From: Apostichopus japonicus
Taxonomy: Eukaryota > Echinodermata > Holothuroidea > Aspidochirotida > Stichopodidae
DNA: 64,000 nucleotides
Reading direction: 5' to 3'
NCBI RefSeq assembly: GCF_037975245.1
Contig: NC_092571.1
Location: forward strand, 3,487,001-3,551,000
In this document: positions 20,600 to 33,100 of the stretch, piece by piece
Numbering within the stretch: the stretch's first letter is position 1
Layout of the letters: each line of letters opens with the position of its first letter
The notes under the pieces: model-generated
Told to the model about the DNA's origin: nothing
Databases searched by the model: none
Seen by the model: only the letters and a program-made list of their open reading frames with translations
Program-made: the position numbers and the translations under genes

Positions 20600-21545
20600 C
20601 CTTCTCATAAGTTCGGTCCAATCATGCAACAGCTCTGACTAACCTTTGTTGGCATCCATGTAATGATATCAATAAGTACACTAAAGACAAATGAAGACAA
20701 TAAGAACAAAACAGTTTGTATTTTTCTTATATTGTGTCTTTTGAAATAAATATACGAGCATGGCCTGGTTATTTGTTTTAATGAAGCAGAAATACTTACC
20801 TTTATGATTTATTCAAAAGGCCTACAGTAATTGCACTCGAACCAGAAAGAAAGAATAGGTTTACTTCAATCAGCAACTACGGCCTTAACACCCCATCCCC
20901 TCCCCCCCTCCTACCACCCCAAAGTACTACAAAATCATAAAAATCAAACAAAACCATAAATTTCCAGCAAAATTTATGGGAAAGCAATCATTGTGATTAT
21001 AAATATTGATAATCAGTATTTAGAGAACTTTAATAGTTTCAGATAAAAATGTTTCATAAAAGTTATTTTTCTACATAAATCAATGCTATATGGACAAGCA
21101 GTTCATCATTAAATCAAGGTTATTTTATAACAATGTTAACATATGAACCCGAGGCTCAAAACAAACATTAACTTTACTGTTAAGTCATGAACTGGGTTGG
21201 TTATAGCTGAAAACAAATGACAGCGACAAGTGGTCTGTATTTAGGATATTGACTAACGAGTCCAAAATGAATATTTGGTAACACAATATGTGGTTCGTTG
21301 AGCTTTTGAGTACTGACTATTTTGTGCATACATACAAATATATAAATGTACTTGAACAGACTGCATGACATAAAGATACACTTTTGGTAAGCCCAGTTAA
21401 GGTTATACAATGTTGAGTATGATAAAAGCAAAATTTGTGCTATTAACCTTTCATTTGCAAATATTTAAAATTACTGCTTAATTTAATCATTCCTGGTGTT
21501 GATGTTCAATAATTAAACGGGTAGATCACATTCTCAAAACCTTGA
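20600..21545. other. Intergenic DNA
   Basis: AT-rich, no gene or element recognised. Confidence 0.6.
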
Positions 21546-21551
21546 GTAGCC

Positions 21552-21875
21552 CCGAATATCCATTAACTCATCGAATATCCATTAACTCATCGAATATCCA
21601 TTAACTCATCGAATATCCATTAACTCATCGATTATCCATTAACTCATCGAATATGCATTAACTCATCGAATATCCATTAACTCATCGATTATCCATTAAC
21701 TCATCGAATATCCATTAATTCATCGAATATCCATTACCTCATCGAATCTCCATTAACTCATCGATTATCCATTAACTCATCGAATATCCATTAATTCATC
21801 AAATATCCATTACCTCATCGAATATCCATTAATTCATCTAATATCCATTAACTCATCGAATATCCATTAATTCAT
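21552..21875. repeat. 19-bp tandem array, about 17 units
   Basis: Unit CGAATATCCATTAACTCAT with scattered substitutions. Confidence 0.95.
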
Positions 21876-22310
21876 TAAAACTGGAGGTTTACAGGTTTCC
21901 AGTATTAAATCCAACATTTCAGAACACTAAAACAGTTCTCAAACATGGTTTTCCTGGCAATTCCTATTTATTACCCCCCCATCCCTCCACCCCCCAGAGA
22001 CTTAGGAGTGTTACATTAGTCTCAGTGAGGGTATGTTCTGAGGAAGGATGTAAACTGATTGGTCAAGTTTCAACATGACTGACCATTGTTTTGATTTTCT
22101 AAAACATATTTGGGGGCATCAGTGATAACCATTGAGGCAGTCTTCGACTTTAGCCTGAATAGACTTTATATTTCAGAGCAAATTTTTAATGATCGTCAGA
22201 GACCACCAAAATTCTATTCGGACAACCAACATCAGCTTACGAGGTTGTACTATGGATAGTTAATTGTTTACAACAAGTTACATTGTAACTTAACACTGCC
22301 AAGTATGATA

Positions 22311-22663
22311 AAGGCATTGAAGAATCGCCCCAAACCACGTGCCGCGCTCTGAAAAAGTTTCCGTTGCTTGCAAGCGAAGTTCTCTTCTTGTTGCTACAAA
22401 ATGCAGACAGTAATGAAACGTGATACCGTGTTATCTTTAACTGGACCTGAGATGTCCATCACTGCTATGTACACTGTGTTGTGGGTATTGACCACAGCTG
22501 TATGTATTGACTGTACACTAGTGTCTAATTACCGACACTAGCAAGCTGTGTGTGTATTTTCTGGGATCGATGGTGGTGTCTTACACTTCTGTAACACCTC
22601 ATTCGAAACTAGGTCAAATTACCGGCATGAGACGTTTCTTTGTGCGCGAGTCTTCACACCCTT
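22311..22663 (-). mobile_element. TA-flanked MITE, copy 3 (reversed, between the genes)
   Basis: Begins AAGGCATTGAAG and ends CGAGTCTTCACACCCTT, the reverse of copies 1 and 2. TA at 22309-22310 and 22664-22665. It lies just downstream of the likely MIB2 3' end. Confidence 0.87.
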
Positions 22664-23054
22664 TATATGGCAACATTGGTATCACCCTCCATCACTTTGG
22701 AGATATATAAACTAAAACCAAAATAGTGGTAGGCCTAGGATCCACCAAAAGGGTAGTTTTACTGGCCCAAAGCTGGTGTTCTATTCACCAAACTGCAGTG
22801 TACAGGTCCATATTGATTGTTCTATGTTATTTCACTATATCGGACAGCCAAAGTGTAATCAGGAAAAATCCTAAAAGACTTTTGTCCTGTTATTACATAC
22901 TAAACCCTGATAACAGTGTAATTGATTAGTTTGCTGGTCAAACAAATACTTAAACAAAAAAGAAGGCAACAATATTGAACAGTTTTTTAAGTTACTTTTT
23001 GCATTTTGTTAATATTACAAGAAAAAATGATCAGGGTAACAGCTTTTGCATTCA

Positions 23055-23060
23055 TTTATT
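23055..23060 (-). terminator. Candidate MIB2 polyadenylation signal AATAAA
   Basis: The first AATAAA on the minus strand after the MIB2 stop codon, implying a 3' UTR of about 900 nt (about 23035-23946). Confidence 0.5.
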
Positions 23061-23946
23061 ATCTTTAATTTTACACTAATGTAGTTAACAATCCTTCCAA
23101 TTCAAATCTAAACAGGTACATCTGCAATCTCTCTTCAGGTAATACTCTGTGAGTTAGTTATTAAGAGGTTAACTGTCAACCTAGCACACAAACAGCTCTG
23201 CTTTCTAAACAGGTGCTAGGATTCTCAGCCAATCTTCTTAGTTTGCGAAAGCAACGGCTGACGTTTCAAGGACCAAATGGCGACTCCTCCCAGCTGTAAG
23301 GAAGCTAGATTTGGTTGTCATGGTAACAAAAGACCATCTCAGTCCTCACTTGAATGATTTTAGATTTCTAAATTTTACATCCAAGCCACAGGCCTTCCTT
23401 CAACTGACATTTTCTGCTAGTTGCTTTGTCTTTTGCTTTGTGAGTATCCTGCTTAAAGGACTGGTACTGGATGCAGACATAACCAAAACTATCCCAATGA
23501 GGCATTTTCACACGAACACCATTAGTGTCAGTTTCTTTTATCGTTTGAGGAGCGATTCGGTCACTTTCACTGTCTCATGAGGAGTACTACAGGGCCAAGG
23601 GTACAATTGGTAGTAACTAGGCAGTTACTCCTGCTTAGGGGTTCCAAGGGATGCTCTCATAACTATAAACCTGAAAATGATTCCTCCTTAAGGTTAGGTG
23701 GCAGAAAGATAACATTCATGCCGTAGTCCTTTTTCGTATTCACATTTTCTCCCAGTTAACTCTCTTCCGAGTGGCGATACAGATGCTTGTATTTTCACTT
23801 GTGGAGTTAACACATGGCCCATGGGCAGTGCGTCAATTGACGTCTGCTGTCAGAAGGTTTCCATGGATACATCCGGACTGTATCACAGAGTAAACAGCTT
23901 GCTGACCTTCTCGTTGTAGCAGGTCCAACCACGACAGACCGCTTTA

Positions 23947-24140
23947 TCACAGAAATAGATTAACTTTCTTTGTAATGGGTTTTCGGCAGATGTGGCATAC
24001 CCTGAGTGGTTTGGCACATGTCCCGCAGGTGGTATGACCACAGAGAAAAACCACAGAGCTCTCCCTCTCCATGCAGATTGCACACTCCATTTGCCTCCCT
24101 TTGTCATTAGAAGTAGTGATCTTTGAGATCTTCTCTTTGT
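23947..24140 (-). CDS. MIB2: MIB2 terminal exon 21 (RING 3)
   Basis: Acceptor TCTTCAG, stop TGA at 23947-23949. Encodes [37 protein letters not shown] and a C-terminal hydrophobic end (VNLFL). Human MIB2 ends CPICRQPI...IQIFV. This C-terminal RING is the catalytic one in mind-bomb proteins. Confidence 0.97.
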
Positions 24141-27100
24141 CTGAAGAATAACAAAATGAACCCAAGCGATGAATGTGATGATGTCACTGAATTGGTTAAT
24201 ATACATAAAATGGTTTCAAAAGTTACACCAGACCAACAAGAACATACAGTTCTTGGAAAGCAGACCCAATATCAACTCTATGGTATACATTAACCACACT
24301 GATTAGGACAAGTTGCCATTAACTCCATACTGTACAATTAGCTAATCAAAATATGGAAAAACTCCCACCGAGCTTCATACAGTATCAGCTTACCCTATAT
24401 ATCACACATCTTCACAACACATGTATTGTATTTACAATTATGGACAAAGCTGTACATCTTTACCACCATGTAGCACAGGACGAGATCAGTACTAGTTTGA
24501 TAACATACATCTTACTATACTTGTGGTACAGGCCGAGATCACTTCTAGCTGGATAACATACATCTTCACCACATGGGTGGCACAGGACGAGATCACTTCA
24601 TGCTTCATACAATACAACTGTCCCATATATACACCACCGAACACTCTCTCGTATGTGTTCTTCTGCATGTTAAACCTACAGTGTATCATATGTAAAAGAC
24701 AGAGCAATTGACTATGTGTTCCGCACACACAGGAAGCTTACCATACAAATCATACGCATATGCCTACTGCATGAACTACATGGATTAACTTTACCTGCTA
24801 TATATAACACCATAAAATATATTAATAAAGCATGAAATAAGCTTCAATTTTACAACTAAAATGCATTCCAAAATAGATGACAGCAGTGAAGAAATGCTTT
24901 AAAATAAACATGATTACAGAAATGAAATGAATGCCTTGAATTTGCCCATTTTACATATGATGCTCATGATGGTATTTTCAATTAACCTTTTCTATTAAGA
25001 GGTCAATTTATGATATGATGCTTGAATTTGGTGGGGGGGGAGGGGGAGAAAGATCTATCAAAGTATGTGTCTGTAATCTAGAGGGAAACAGATTAATGAA
25101 GTCCTTTTACAAGGAAAATGACTCCAACATGCAAAAGTTAACCCAGTGGGAGAGTCAACCAGTGGGAGAGTCCCCAGTGGGAGTCACCAGTGGGTAATCT
25201 TGGTGAATAACCTCCCATTAATAGGAAACTGACACCAACACACCAAAGATACCCGGTGGGAGAGTTAGCAAGTGGGATAGTCACCCAGTGGGATAGTCAC
25301 CCAGTGGGATAGTCACCCAGTGGGAGAATCACCCAGTGGGAGGGTCAAAGACATTTACAGAGCTTGAGGGAATCTTTGCAGCTTTTGTGCAGCTCACATG
25401 AAACAAGAGGCTCCATATGAACCCAGTTTACACCAAAAAATGTTAAGTTAATAGGTGCACAGACCTATGTCATACACCTAATGTAAAGTTAATAGGTGCA
25501 CAGACCTATGTCATGACAAGGAGAGCAAAGGAAACATAGCAAATGCAAAGACATCCCTAAGCTGTCCTCCCTTCAAAAGTTTCTAGAGCAAAATCGTTGT
25601 ATCAAAACCATGAGTAAAAGTGAGGTTTCTAGAGACTTCAGAAAACTTCACCTCAACAATTTTCATATTAGTGGGAGAAAGGTTCCACCATGGAGCTGCA
25701 TGACATGTCATTGCTGGATATGATTGTGCAATGAAAACTGAGACTAGCTGGAACAGCTTGACCTGTCACTCTGGGTCACCTGAAACATTATCAGTAAGCA
25801 TACTTCATACTCTGCATGGTTCTTCTCTGTCAGGAATCATGCCACAAAATGCAAACAGCAATTTTTTTTTAGAAAAGTTGCCAAAATTATTTTTAATTGG
25901 TTGATGGACTGATTTGCGTTTTCTTTTCTGAGGTTTGCATGAACATTACAGAGGACTAACAAAAGTAGATGCGGTGTGAAAATTGTGGAAAAAGGTAATT
26001 TTTACCCCACTTTTTGCTGTTAAGTTCGGCATCCTTTCATGAAACTCACAACCAGATCTTCAGTCTCTCCCCCTCCACTCCCCCCAAAAAAAACAAGACA
26101 GTCTCGATAAAGAAAACTCAAAGTTCCCCGGCAACTGCACCAGTTATGCATAACTTGCACACAGTGATTAGTTTCTCAGTACACCACAGAAAATGCAAAG
26201 CAACCAGCACCAAATACATAGATAGGTCTAAGAAGCTATTGTTATGTGCACCTAAAGCAATGTGGCAAGCATGGAAATATACATAAATCTGGTGTTAAGT
26301 CTCACTAGCTACACAGTAGGAAAGAACATACTGTACCGAGCAAGGAGGATCATGTGACACCCTCCCAGGTGCTACTTACATATTATGTAACCCTTTGTAT
26401 ATGTTCCAAGTGATGAGAGCTTTGTAGAAAGCACAAGGCCATCATGAAGGGAAGTTATGGTAAATTTGCTTTGGTTAAAATGATTATGTTGAGATATACT
26501 CTCTCTCTGTCAGAAAAGCTTTAAACAGACAAAGCCTAACGGATTGTGTCATTTTACACACTAGTTACATGCAGATATGGCTAGGATAGTTGTGTTGCTA
26601 AGGAACAGCCAATCATGTTGCCTGCTGATTATGTCTAAGTACAAAGCCTAACAGATTGTGTCATCTTACACACTTGTTAACTGCAGATAAGGCTAGGATA
26701 GTTGTGTTGCTAAGGAACAGCCAATCATGTTGCCTGCTGATTATGTCTATGTACAAAGCCTTATAGATTGTGTCATCTTACATACCTGTTACATGCAGAT
26801 ATGGCTAGGATAGTTGTGTTGCTAAGGAACAGCCAATCCTGTTGCCTGCTGATTATGTCTATGTACAAAGCCTGATAGATAGTGTCATCTTACACGCTTG
26901 TTACATGCAGATATAGCTAGGATAGTTGTGTTGCTAAGGAACAGCCAATCATGTTGTCTGCTGATTATGTCTATGTACAAAGCCTAATAGATAGTGTCAT
27001 CTTACACACTTGTTACATGCAGATATGGCTAGGATAGTTGTGTTGCTAAGGAACAGCTAATCGTGTTGCCTGCTGATTATATCTATGTACAAAGCCTAAT

Positions 27101-30100
27101 AGATTGTGTCATTTTACACACTTGTTACATACAGATATGGCTAGGACAGTTGTGTTGCTAAGGAACAGCCAATCATGTTGCCTGTTGATTATGTCTATGT
27201 ACAAAGCCTAATAGATTGTGTCATCTTACACACTTGTTAACTGCAGATAAGGCTGAGATAGTTGTGTTGCTAAGGAACAGCCAATCATGTTGCCCGCTGA
27301 TTATGTCTATGTACATTGCATACAGTCCTGAAACGCTGCAGGCATTCCATCTGCAGTTCAATCGTGTGACAGATAATAGCCATTTTGGGAATTTAAAATT
27401 GTGGTAATAATTGATCAATCGATCACTTTTTAGCTAAGGTTAAAAATCGCTTTAGTTTCAACAGGATCCACTGTGGCAGCTTTAGGATTGTGTGACATGA
27501 GTTGCTAAATAGAACACACATTCAAGGAGTACTATAACAGTTAAGTACTACAGAGGAGCACATCACATGACCCTCCATAACTGGTACAGCTGAGTTTTGT
27601 TTCATTTGCTGGGAATTGTTAATCATCACTGGTACTAAACCAAAGATTAAGCAACATGTAAACAGATTCCTTCTAAATGATACCATTGGCTGTTTACTAC
27701 CAACCAGCAGTTATTTCAATTAGGTTGCCAACTTGGTTATCAATTTGACAAAACCCTTCCAAATTATTTTGTTCAAAATGCATTTTAGCATCGTTAGTAT
27801 ATTGAGAAAAGAAATGCATAGCAGTATAACATCAGCTTTGGACGGCTACATAGCATAATTGAAGAGCAGCAGAAAAATAACTATGACTTAGATTTGCATG
27901 GTCACCTTTGCTTTTTAAAAGTAATTGCAAAACAATCAATGAAATTTTAGCCTCCTTTCACCAACAATTACCCTTTGACAAACTCTTAGAGAGTGAATTA
28001 GCTGAAACACCAGCGACAGCTTTGGCTGAACCTGAAATTAACAAATTCCTGTTAGTATCCAATCAGAGCTCAGGAAACACAAACAGATATGCATATTCAA
28101 CATTTGATATATAAGCAGTAATATTCAACCTGCAAACAGTATTGTAGATGCTATACTAAGTGCGATGACACCATCGAAAAGTTGACAGAACCTGAAACTT
28201 AAGGTAAACGTCCAATCAGATCACACAAATGGCTGACTTATATGAATATCTGACATGTGATAAATAATATGTTACTATACAATCTGCAATGAAATTGTAG
28301 AGAGATATTAGAAAAGACACTAGCAACAACTAATGACCAAAATCTAAATTCAGCAAACCTGTTATCTTCCAATCGGCTGTAGGTAGTAGTAGTTTTTTTC
28401 AAGGATTAGGTCTGCAGGGTTAATATGTCTCTTCAATGGTTAGAACTGCAGGGGTTATGTTTCTTCAAGGAATAGGACTGCAGGGATTATGTTTCTTCAA
28501 GGATTAGGACTGCAGGGATTATGTTCCTTCAAGGAATAGGACTGCAGGGATTATGTTTGTTCAAGGAATAGGACTACAGGGATTATGTTTCTACAATGGT
28601 TAGGACTGCAGGCATTATGTTCCTTCAAGGAATAGGACTGCAGGGATTATGTTTGTTCAAGGAATAGGACTGCAGGGATTATGTTTTTTCAAGGATTAGG
28701 ACTGCAGGGATTATGTTCCTTCAAGGAATAGGACTGCAGGGATTATGTTTGTTCAAGGAATAGGACTACAGGGATTATGTTTCTACAATGGTTAGGACTG
28801 CAGGGATTATGTTCCTTCAAGGAATAGGACTGCAGGGATTATGTTCCTTCAAGGAATAGAACTACAGGGATTATGTTTCTTCAAGGCATAGGACCGCAGG
28901 GATTATGTTTGTTCAAGGATTAGGACTGCAGGGATTATGTTTCTTCAAGGAATAGGACTGCAGGGATTATGTTTCTTTAAGGATTAGGACTACAGGGACT
29001 ACGTTTCTTAAAGGATTAGGACTACAGGGTTTATTGTGTTTCTTCAAGCAATAGGACTTCATCAAAATAATTTAAACATCATTAATGACACTATGGATAT
29101 AGTTTTCTGTTCAAGAGGGTTTTGCTGGCAAGAGAATATAAGCTGTAAGTGCAAATAGCTTCTAAAACTGAAGGGTCATCAAGGTATACTGCCATCACCT
29201 TTACATAGCCTACTACATCACTTTCACTAGAGAAACATTGATTAAAGACAGACACGCAACATAAACTTGCAGAAAGTAGAGCGAAATTATGGGCTTACCA
29301 GCTGTGATGACTTCTATGATAGGCTCTGAGCACACTGCACACACAGACATTTTCTGAAAACAGTCTAGATTATATAAAAAAAAAGATGTTGAAATATACC
29401 ATTTTCTTCTTTCGGGGTTTCTTTTTTCTTTTCAAAATTCAAAACTTATACTGAACGATGAGATTCGAAGAGTACGAATCTGCATGCGAGGTGACTGGAG
29501 TAAACTTGTCCTTGTAAAGATTTTCTCGGGAAATGTTTTGTTGAGTTTAAAATCCATCATTTCAATTTGAGTGAGGCTCCACCTGCTTTACAAAGAGGAC
29601 GTGACATGAAGCAAAGATCTGCGAGGATGCTCAATCTATAAAGATTGCCGCACCCTGTCGTAGTGAGACAATTTACTGAATCAAGGAACTCTACAAGAGC
29701 TAGTCCGGCCCAATCCTTAACTTTGCTTGAAGTTTGGACTGCAGTTTAAAAATCGAGGTATTTCATCATGTTTAAGTGGTACTTCATCTTTGTCCATTAA
29801 GGCCTTATCAGTTAATGAGAATGCTTCTATTATTTCGAAAGTGCCCTTGATAAGTTACTTAAACGAATGTCGGTGCCAAACATCATACAGCTGTATACTA
29901 AGAAGTATGAAAATTAATTCATCAATTTATCATTTTATCAATTTTATCAATTAATCAAAGAAAAAAATCAATTAATAAAAAAAAATAATAAAAAAATAAT
30001 AATAAATAAATAAATAAATAAATAAAAAAAATAAAAAAATAATACTATCCATCACAGTTAAGTGGCTTAAAACTCAAAACGACACCTTGAAAAATTTGAT

Positions 30101-33100
30101 TTACCGATAAACTGTCTAAGAGACAAATAACATCAAAAAGAAACTTGAGACCACTATAGTTTAAAGTTAACTTTTAATATATTCCTGCTGCGTTTCCATT
30201 AGAGATTTACCTGCGCACGCTGCTCTATGGCGACATGGTAACAAAGTGACATCAGCGACGTTCGTTTTACAAAGAGAACACTTGCTCTGGTCCGTTGTCT
30301 CTATCTTCTCTCTGGATTCTATAGTACCCTGCAACAAAGAAGAGACGAGTAAACGAGAAACATAATCAAAAATACTCGCAGAAAACAGAGCCAATGACAA
30401 TCCATCACGTTTTGTTTTAAAAGTTTGATTTTTTGTTGCAACAATTTGTCCCAAGGATCACAGAATTTGGCAAAAGGTCTTTGAAACCACTTGCCTTTGA
30501 TTTTGTATCTAATTTTGTAAATTGTTTTTAATTAATTTTTGTTTGTCTCCCTCAACTAAAATAGGTCACTTTAAAAGGGATATACGATAATAAAGTTTAT
30601 ACACATTATTTGGATGAGTGAATTGCATCAACAGCAAAAAAATGTTTTAGTTTTCTTTTTAAATTTGAAATGATTAAATAACCTTAAAAAGTTGACATGA
30701 CATTATTTTTTGGGTTGTTAATGTGTGATAAGGTGACCGCATTACAACTTAAGAGTGATTTCAAATATGTCAGGGTTCTTCATTGCATCAGTGAGAGAAA
30801 ATAGACATCCATGAGATACACATGTATAACATCACCACAAAGTATTCTGTAATGTACTTATCTTAATAACACGAATACATTTTAAAACATTTTCCCAATT
30901 ATAAATTATTGGTGTAAAACATTTTACCCCAATTTCATTGGATATTCACCCAATCACTGATAACTGCAGCAATAAGGGATATATCAAACTTTCCAGGCAA
31001 CAACTGAAGGCAAATTTCAGCGGGAGTGGAGTGCACTCAACAGTCATAGAATAAATATAAGTGACATAGTTTAACTGATACAGCTAATATCCAACTAACA
31101 ACACCTTTGTCTGGAAGAGAATTTTTAATTTGCAATATGTGGCAGTTAGAAACTGTAAGGTTCAGTTTTTTTTCAATTTTGCATATTACATTGGATTCTG
31201 GGAATTAATTCTTATCTTTATAAACTTAAAATTAAAGAGTCACCATATTGTGAGTTTTGTGGCTGTAACGAGGATTTATATTTACATTGTCCTTTTGTTG
31301 AAAATTTTTGGAGAGAAACGTCTGAAACATGTGTAAAAGATAATTCTATAATGGACCCCTTAAAAATTAATTTTGGGTTAATCGACGACTTAAGACATCC
31401 ACTCAATTTTTTTATACTGCATGCAAAATATTATTTATTTAATTGTAAATTAGACAATTCTAAACCGAACTATTCTAATTTTGCTAATAAGTTTAAGTTG
31501 TTATTAAAAGTAGAAGCAAATATCTTAAAGAAAGAGAACAATGAAGTAAGAATGATTTCTTTTAATAATACTTTTGGGAACTATTTTATGCAAGGTTAAC
31601 GTTTCTCGTATTCATTATCCCTATACTGTATTATTTATACATTACAATTGTTTGTAAAGAATAACCATGATTATTGTTGTTTAATTCACCTTTGTACCAC
31701 CTAATCACAAATTTTAAATAAATGATATGGAAAAAAAAAACAACACCTTTGTCTAGAAGAGAAGAAATATATGGGGTAAACATGGAACATTACACAAGTT
31801 GGTTGATTTGAAGCAATCTGTTGGGAATTGATGAGCAGTTCAGTCATGAATGCAAACCGTGAAATCACTTTGCATCGACACGGATAACAAACTTACTTTA
31901 CATACGGGACAGAGAGCAAATAACTGCGAGCATTCCATACAGCAGGTAATGTGTTTACAGGGCTTCAAGCAACAATCAGCCATCTTATGGCAGAGTTTAC
32001 AGGTGGTAGTGGATACAGACGTTGACATCACTAGTTGTGGCTGCTGGATTGCGTCACTTTCATCTGAAGTTAAAAACAAAGTATCTAGATGAATGGTTAT
32101 GAGTGCAATAGTGCAAATATTTCATGAGTTGAAAGATGTAATTTGTTCCATTCAACTCGGCTGCGCCTCGTTCAATGGAACAAATTACATCTTTCAACGA
32201 ATGAAATATTTGCACTATTGCACGAATGGAAACCATTTATTATTTGCTTTATACAACACCTTCAAATTTGGATATAATTGGATGTAAAATGCACTCATGC
32301 AACAGATTGTTTTGAACAGACAGGTTCCTCTGCACTCTTACCATTGAAAAAAGTGCTATCAAAATAGTATAACACATGGTTCTATTTCATAGAGTGCAAT
32401 AAAGCGGATTTTGCATGCAATCGACGAGCAATTGACCAATCAAATGGCCGGAATATAATTAGGTGTTGTATAATAGAGAATATCCAGCCATCAAATACTC
32501 TATGCTGTAAACTACAATAGCAGATACAATATAGTCATTGACAGCCTTAACTGTTATCAATTCACACCATGGAAAGGTTTTTAGCTATTGACAAGCATGA
32601 AGAAGTATTCCTTCCATAGAATAAACAAGAATATAGTCATTAATAGCCTAAACTGTTATCTATCAACACCACAGAAAGGAAGTTAGATATTCACAAGCCT
32701 AAAGAAGTATTCCTTCCATAGAATAAACAAGGTTATAGTCATTAATAGCCTAAACTGTTATCTTTGAACACCACGGAAAGGTAGTTAGCTATTGACAAGC
32801 CTACAGAAGTATTCCTTCCATAGAATAAACAAGGTTATAGTCATTAATAGCGCAAACTGTTATCAATCCACACCATGGAAAGGTAGTTAGCTATTGACAC
32901 GCCTAAAGAAGTATTCCTTCCATAGAATAAACAAGGCTATAGTCATTAATAGCCTAAACTGTTATCTACGAACACCACAGAAAGGTAGTTAGCTATTGAC
33001 AAGCCTAAAGAAATATTCCTTCCATAGAATAAACAAGGCTATAGTCATTAATAGCCTAAGCTATTATCTCTGAACACCATGGTTATGATTATCTTTCATT

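Noticed and set aside
19810-20610. 266-codon + strand open frame
   Set aside because: Pure tandem array, open in three frames, no domain.
29299-29353. Microexon between MIB2 exons 19 and 20
   Set aside because: Not needed once the TCTAG acceptor is used; it restores frame and RING 2 cysteines.
29650-29960. 75-codon + strand frame before an A-rich tract in MIB2 intron 19, considered as a retroposed gene
   Set aside because: No recognisable protein similarity and no target duplication found.
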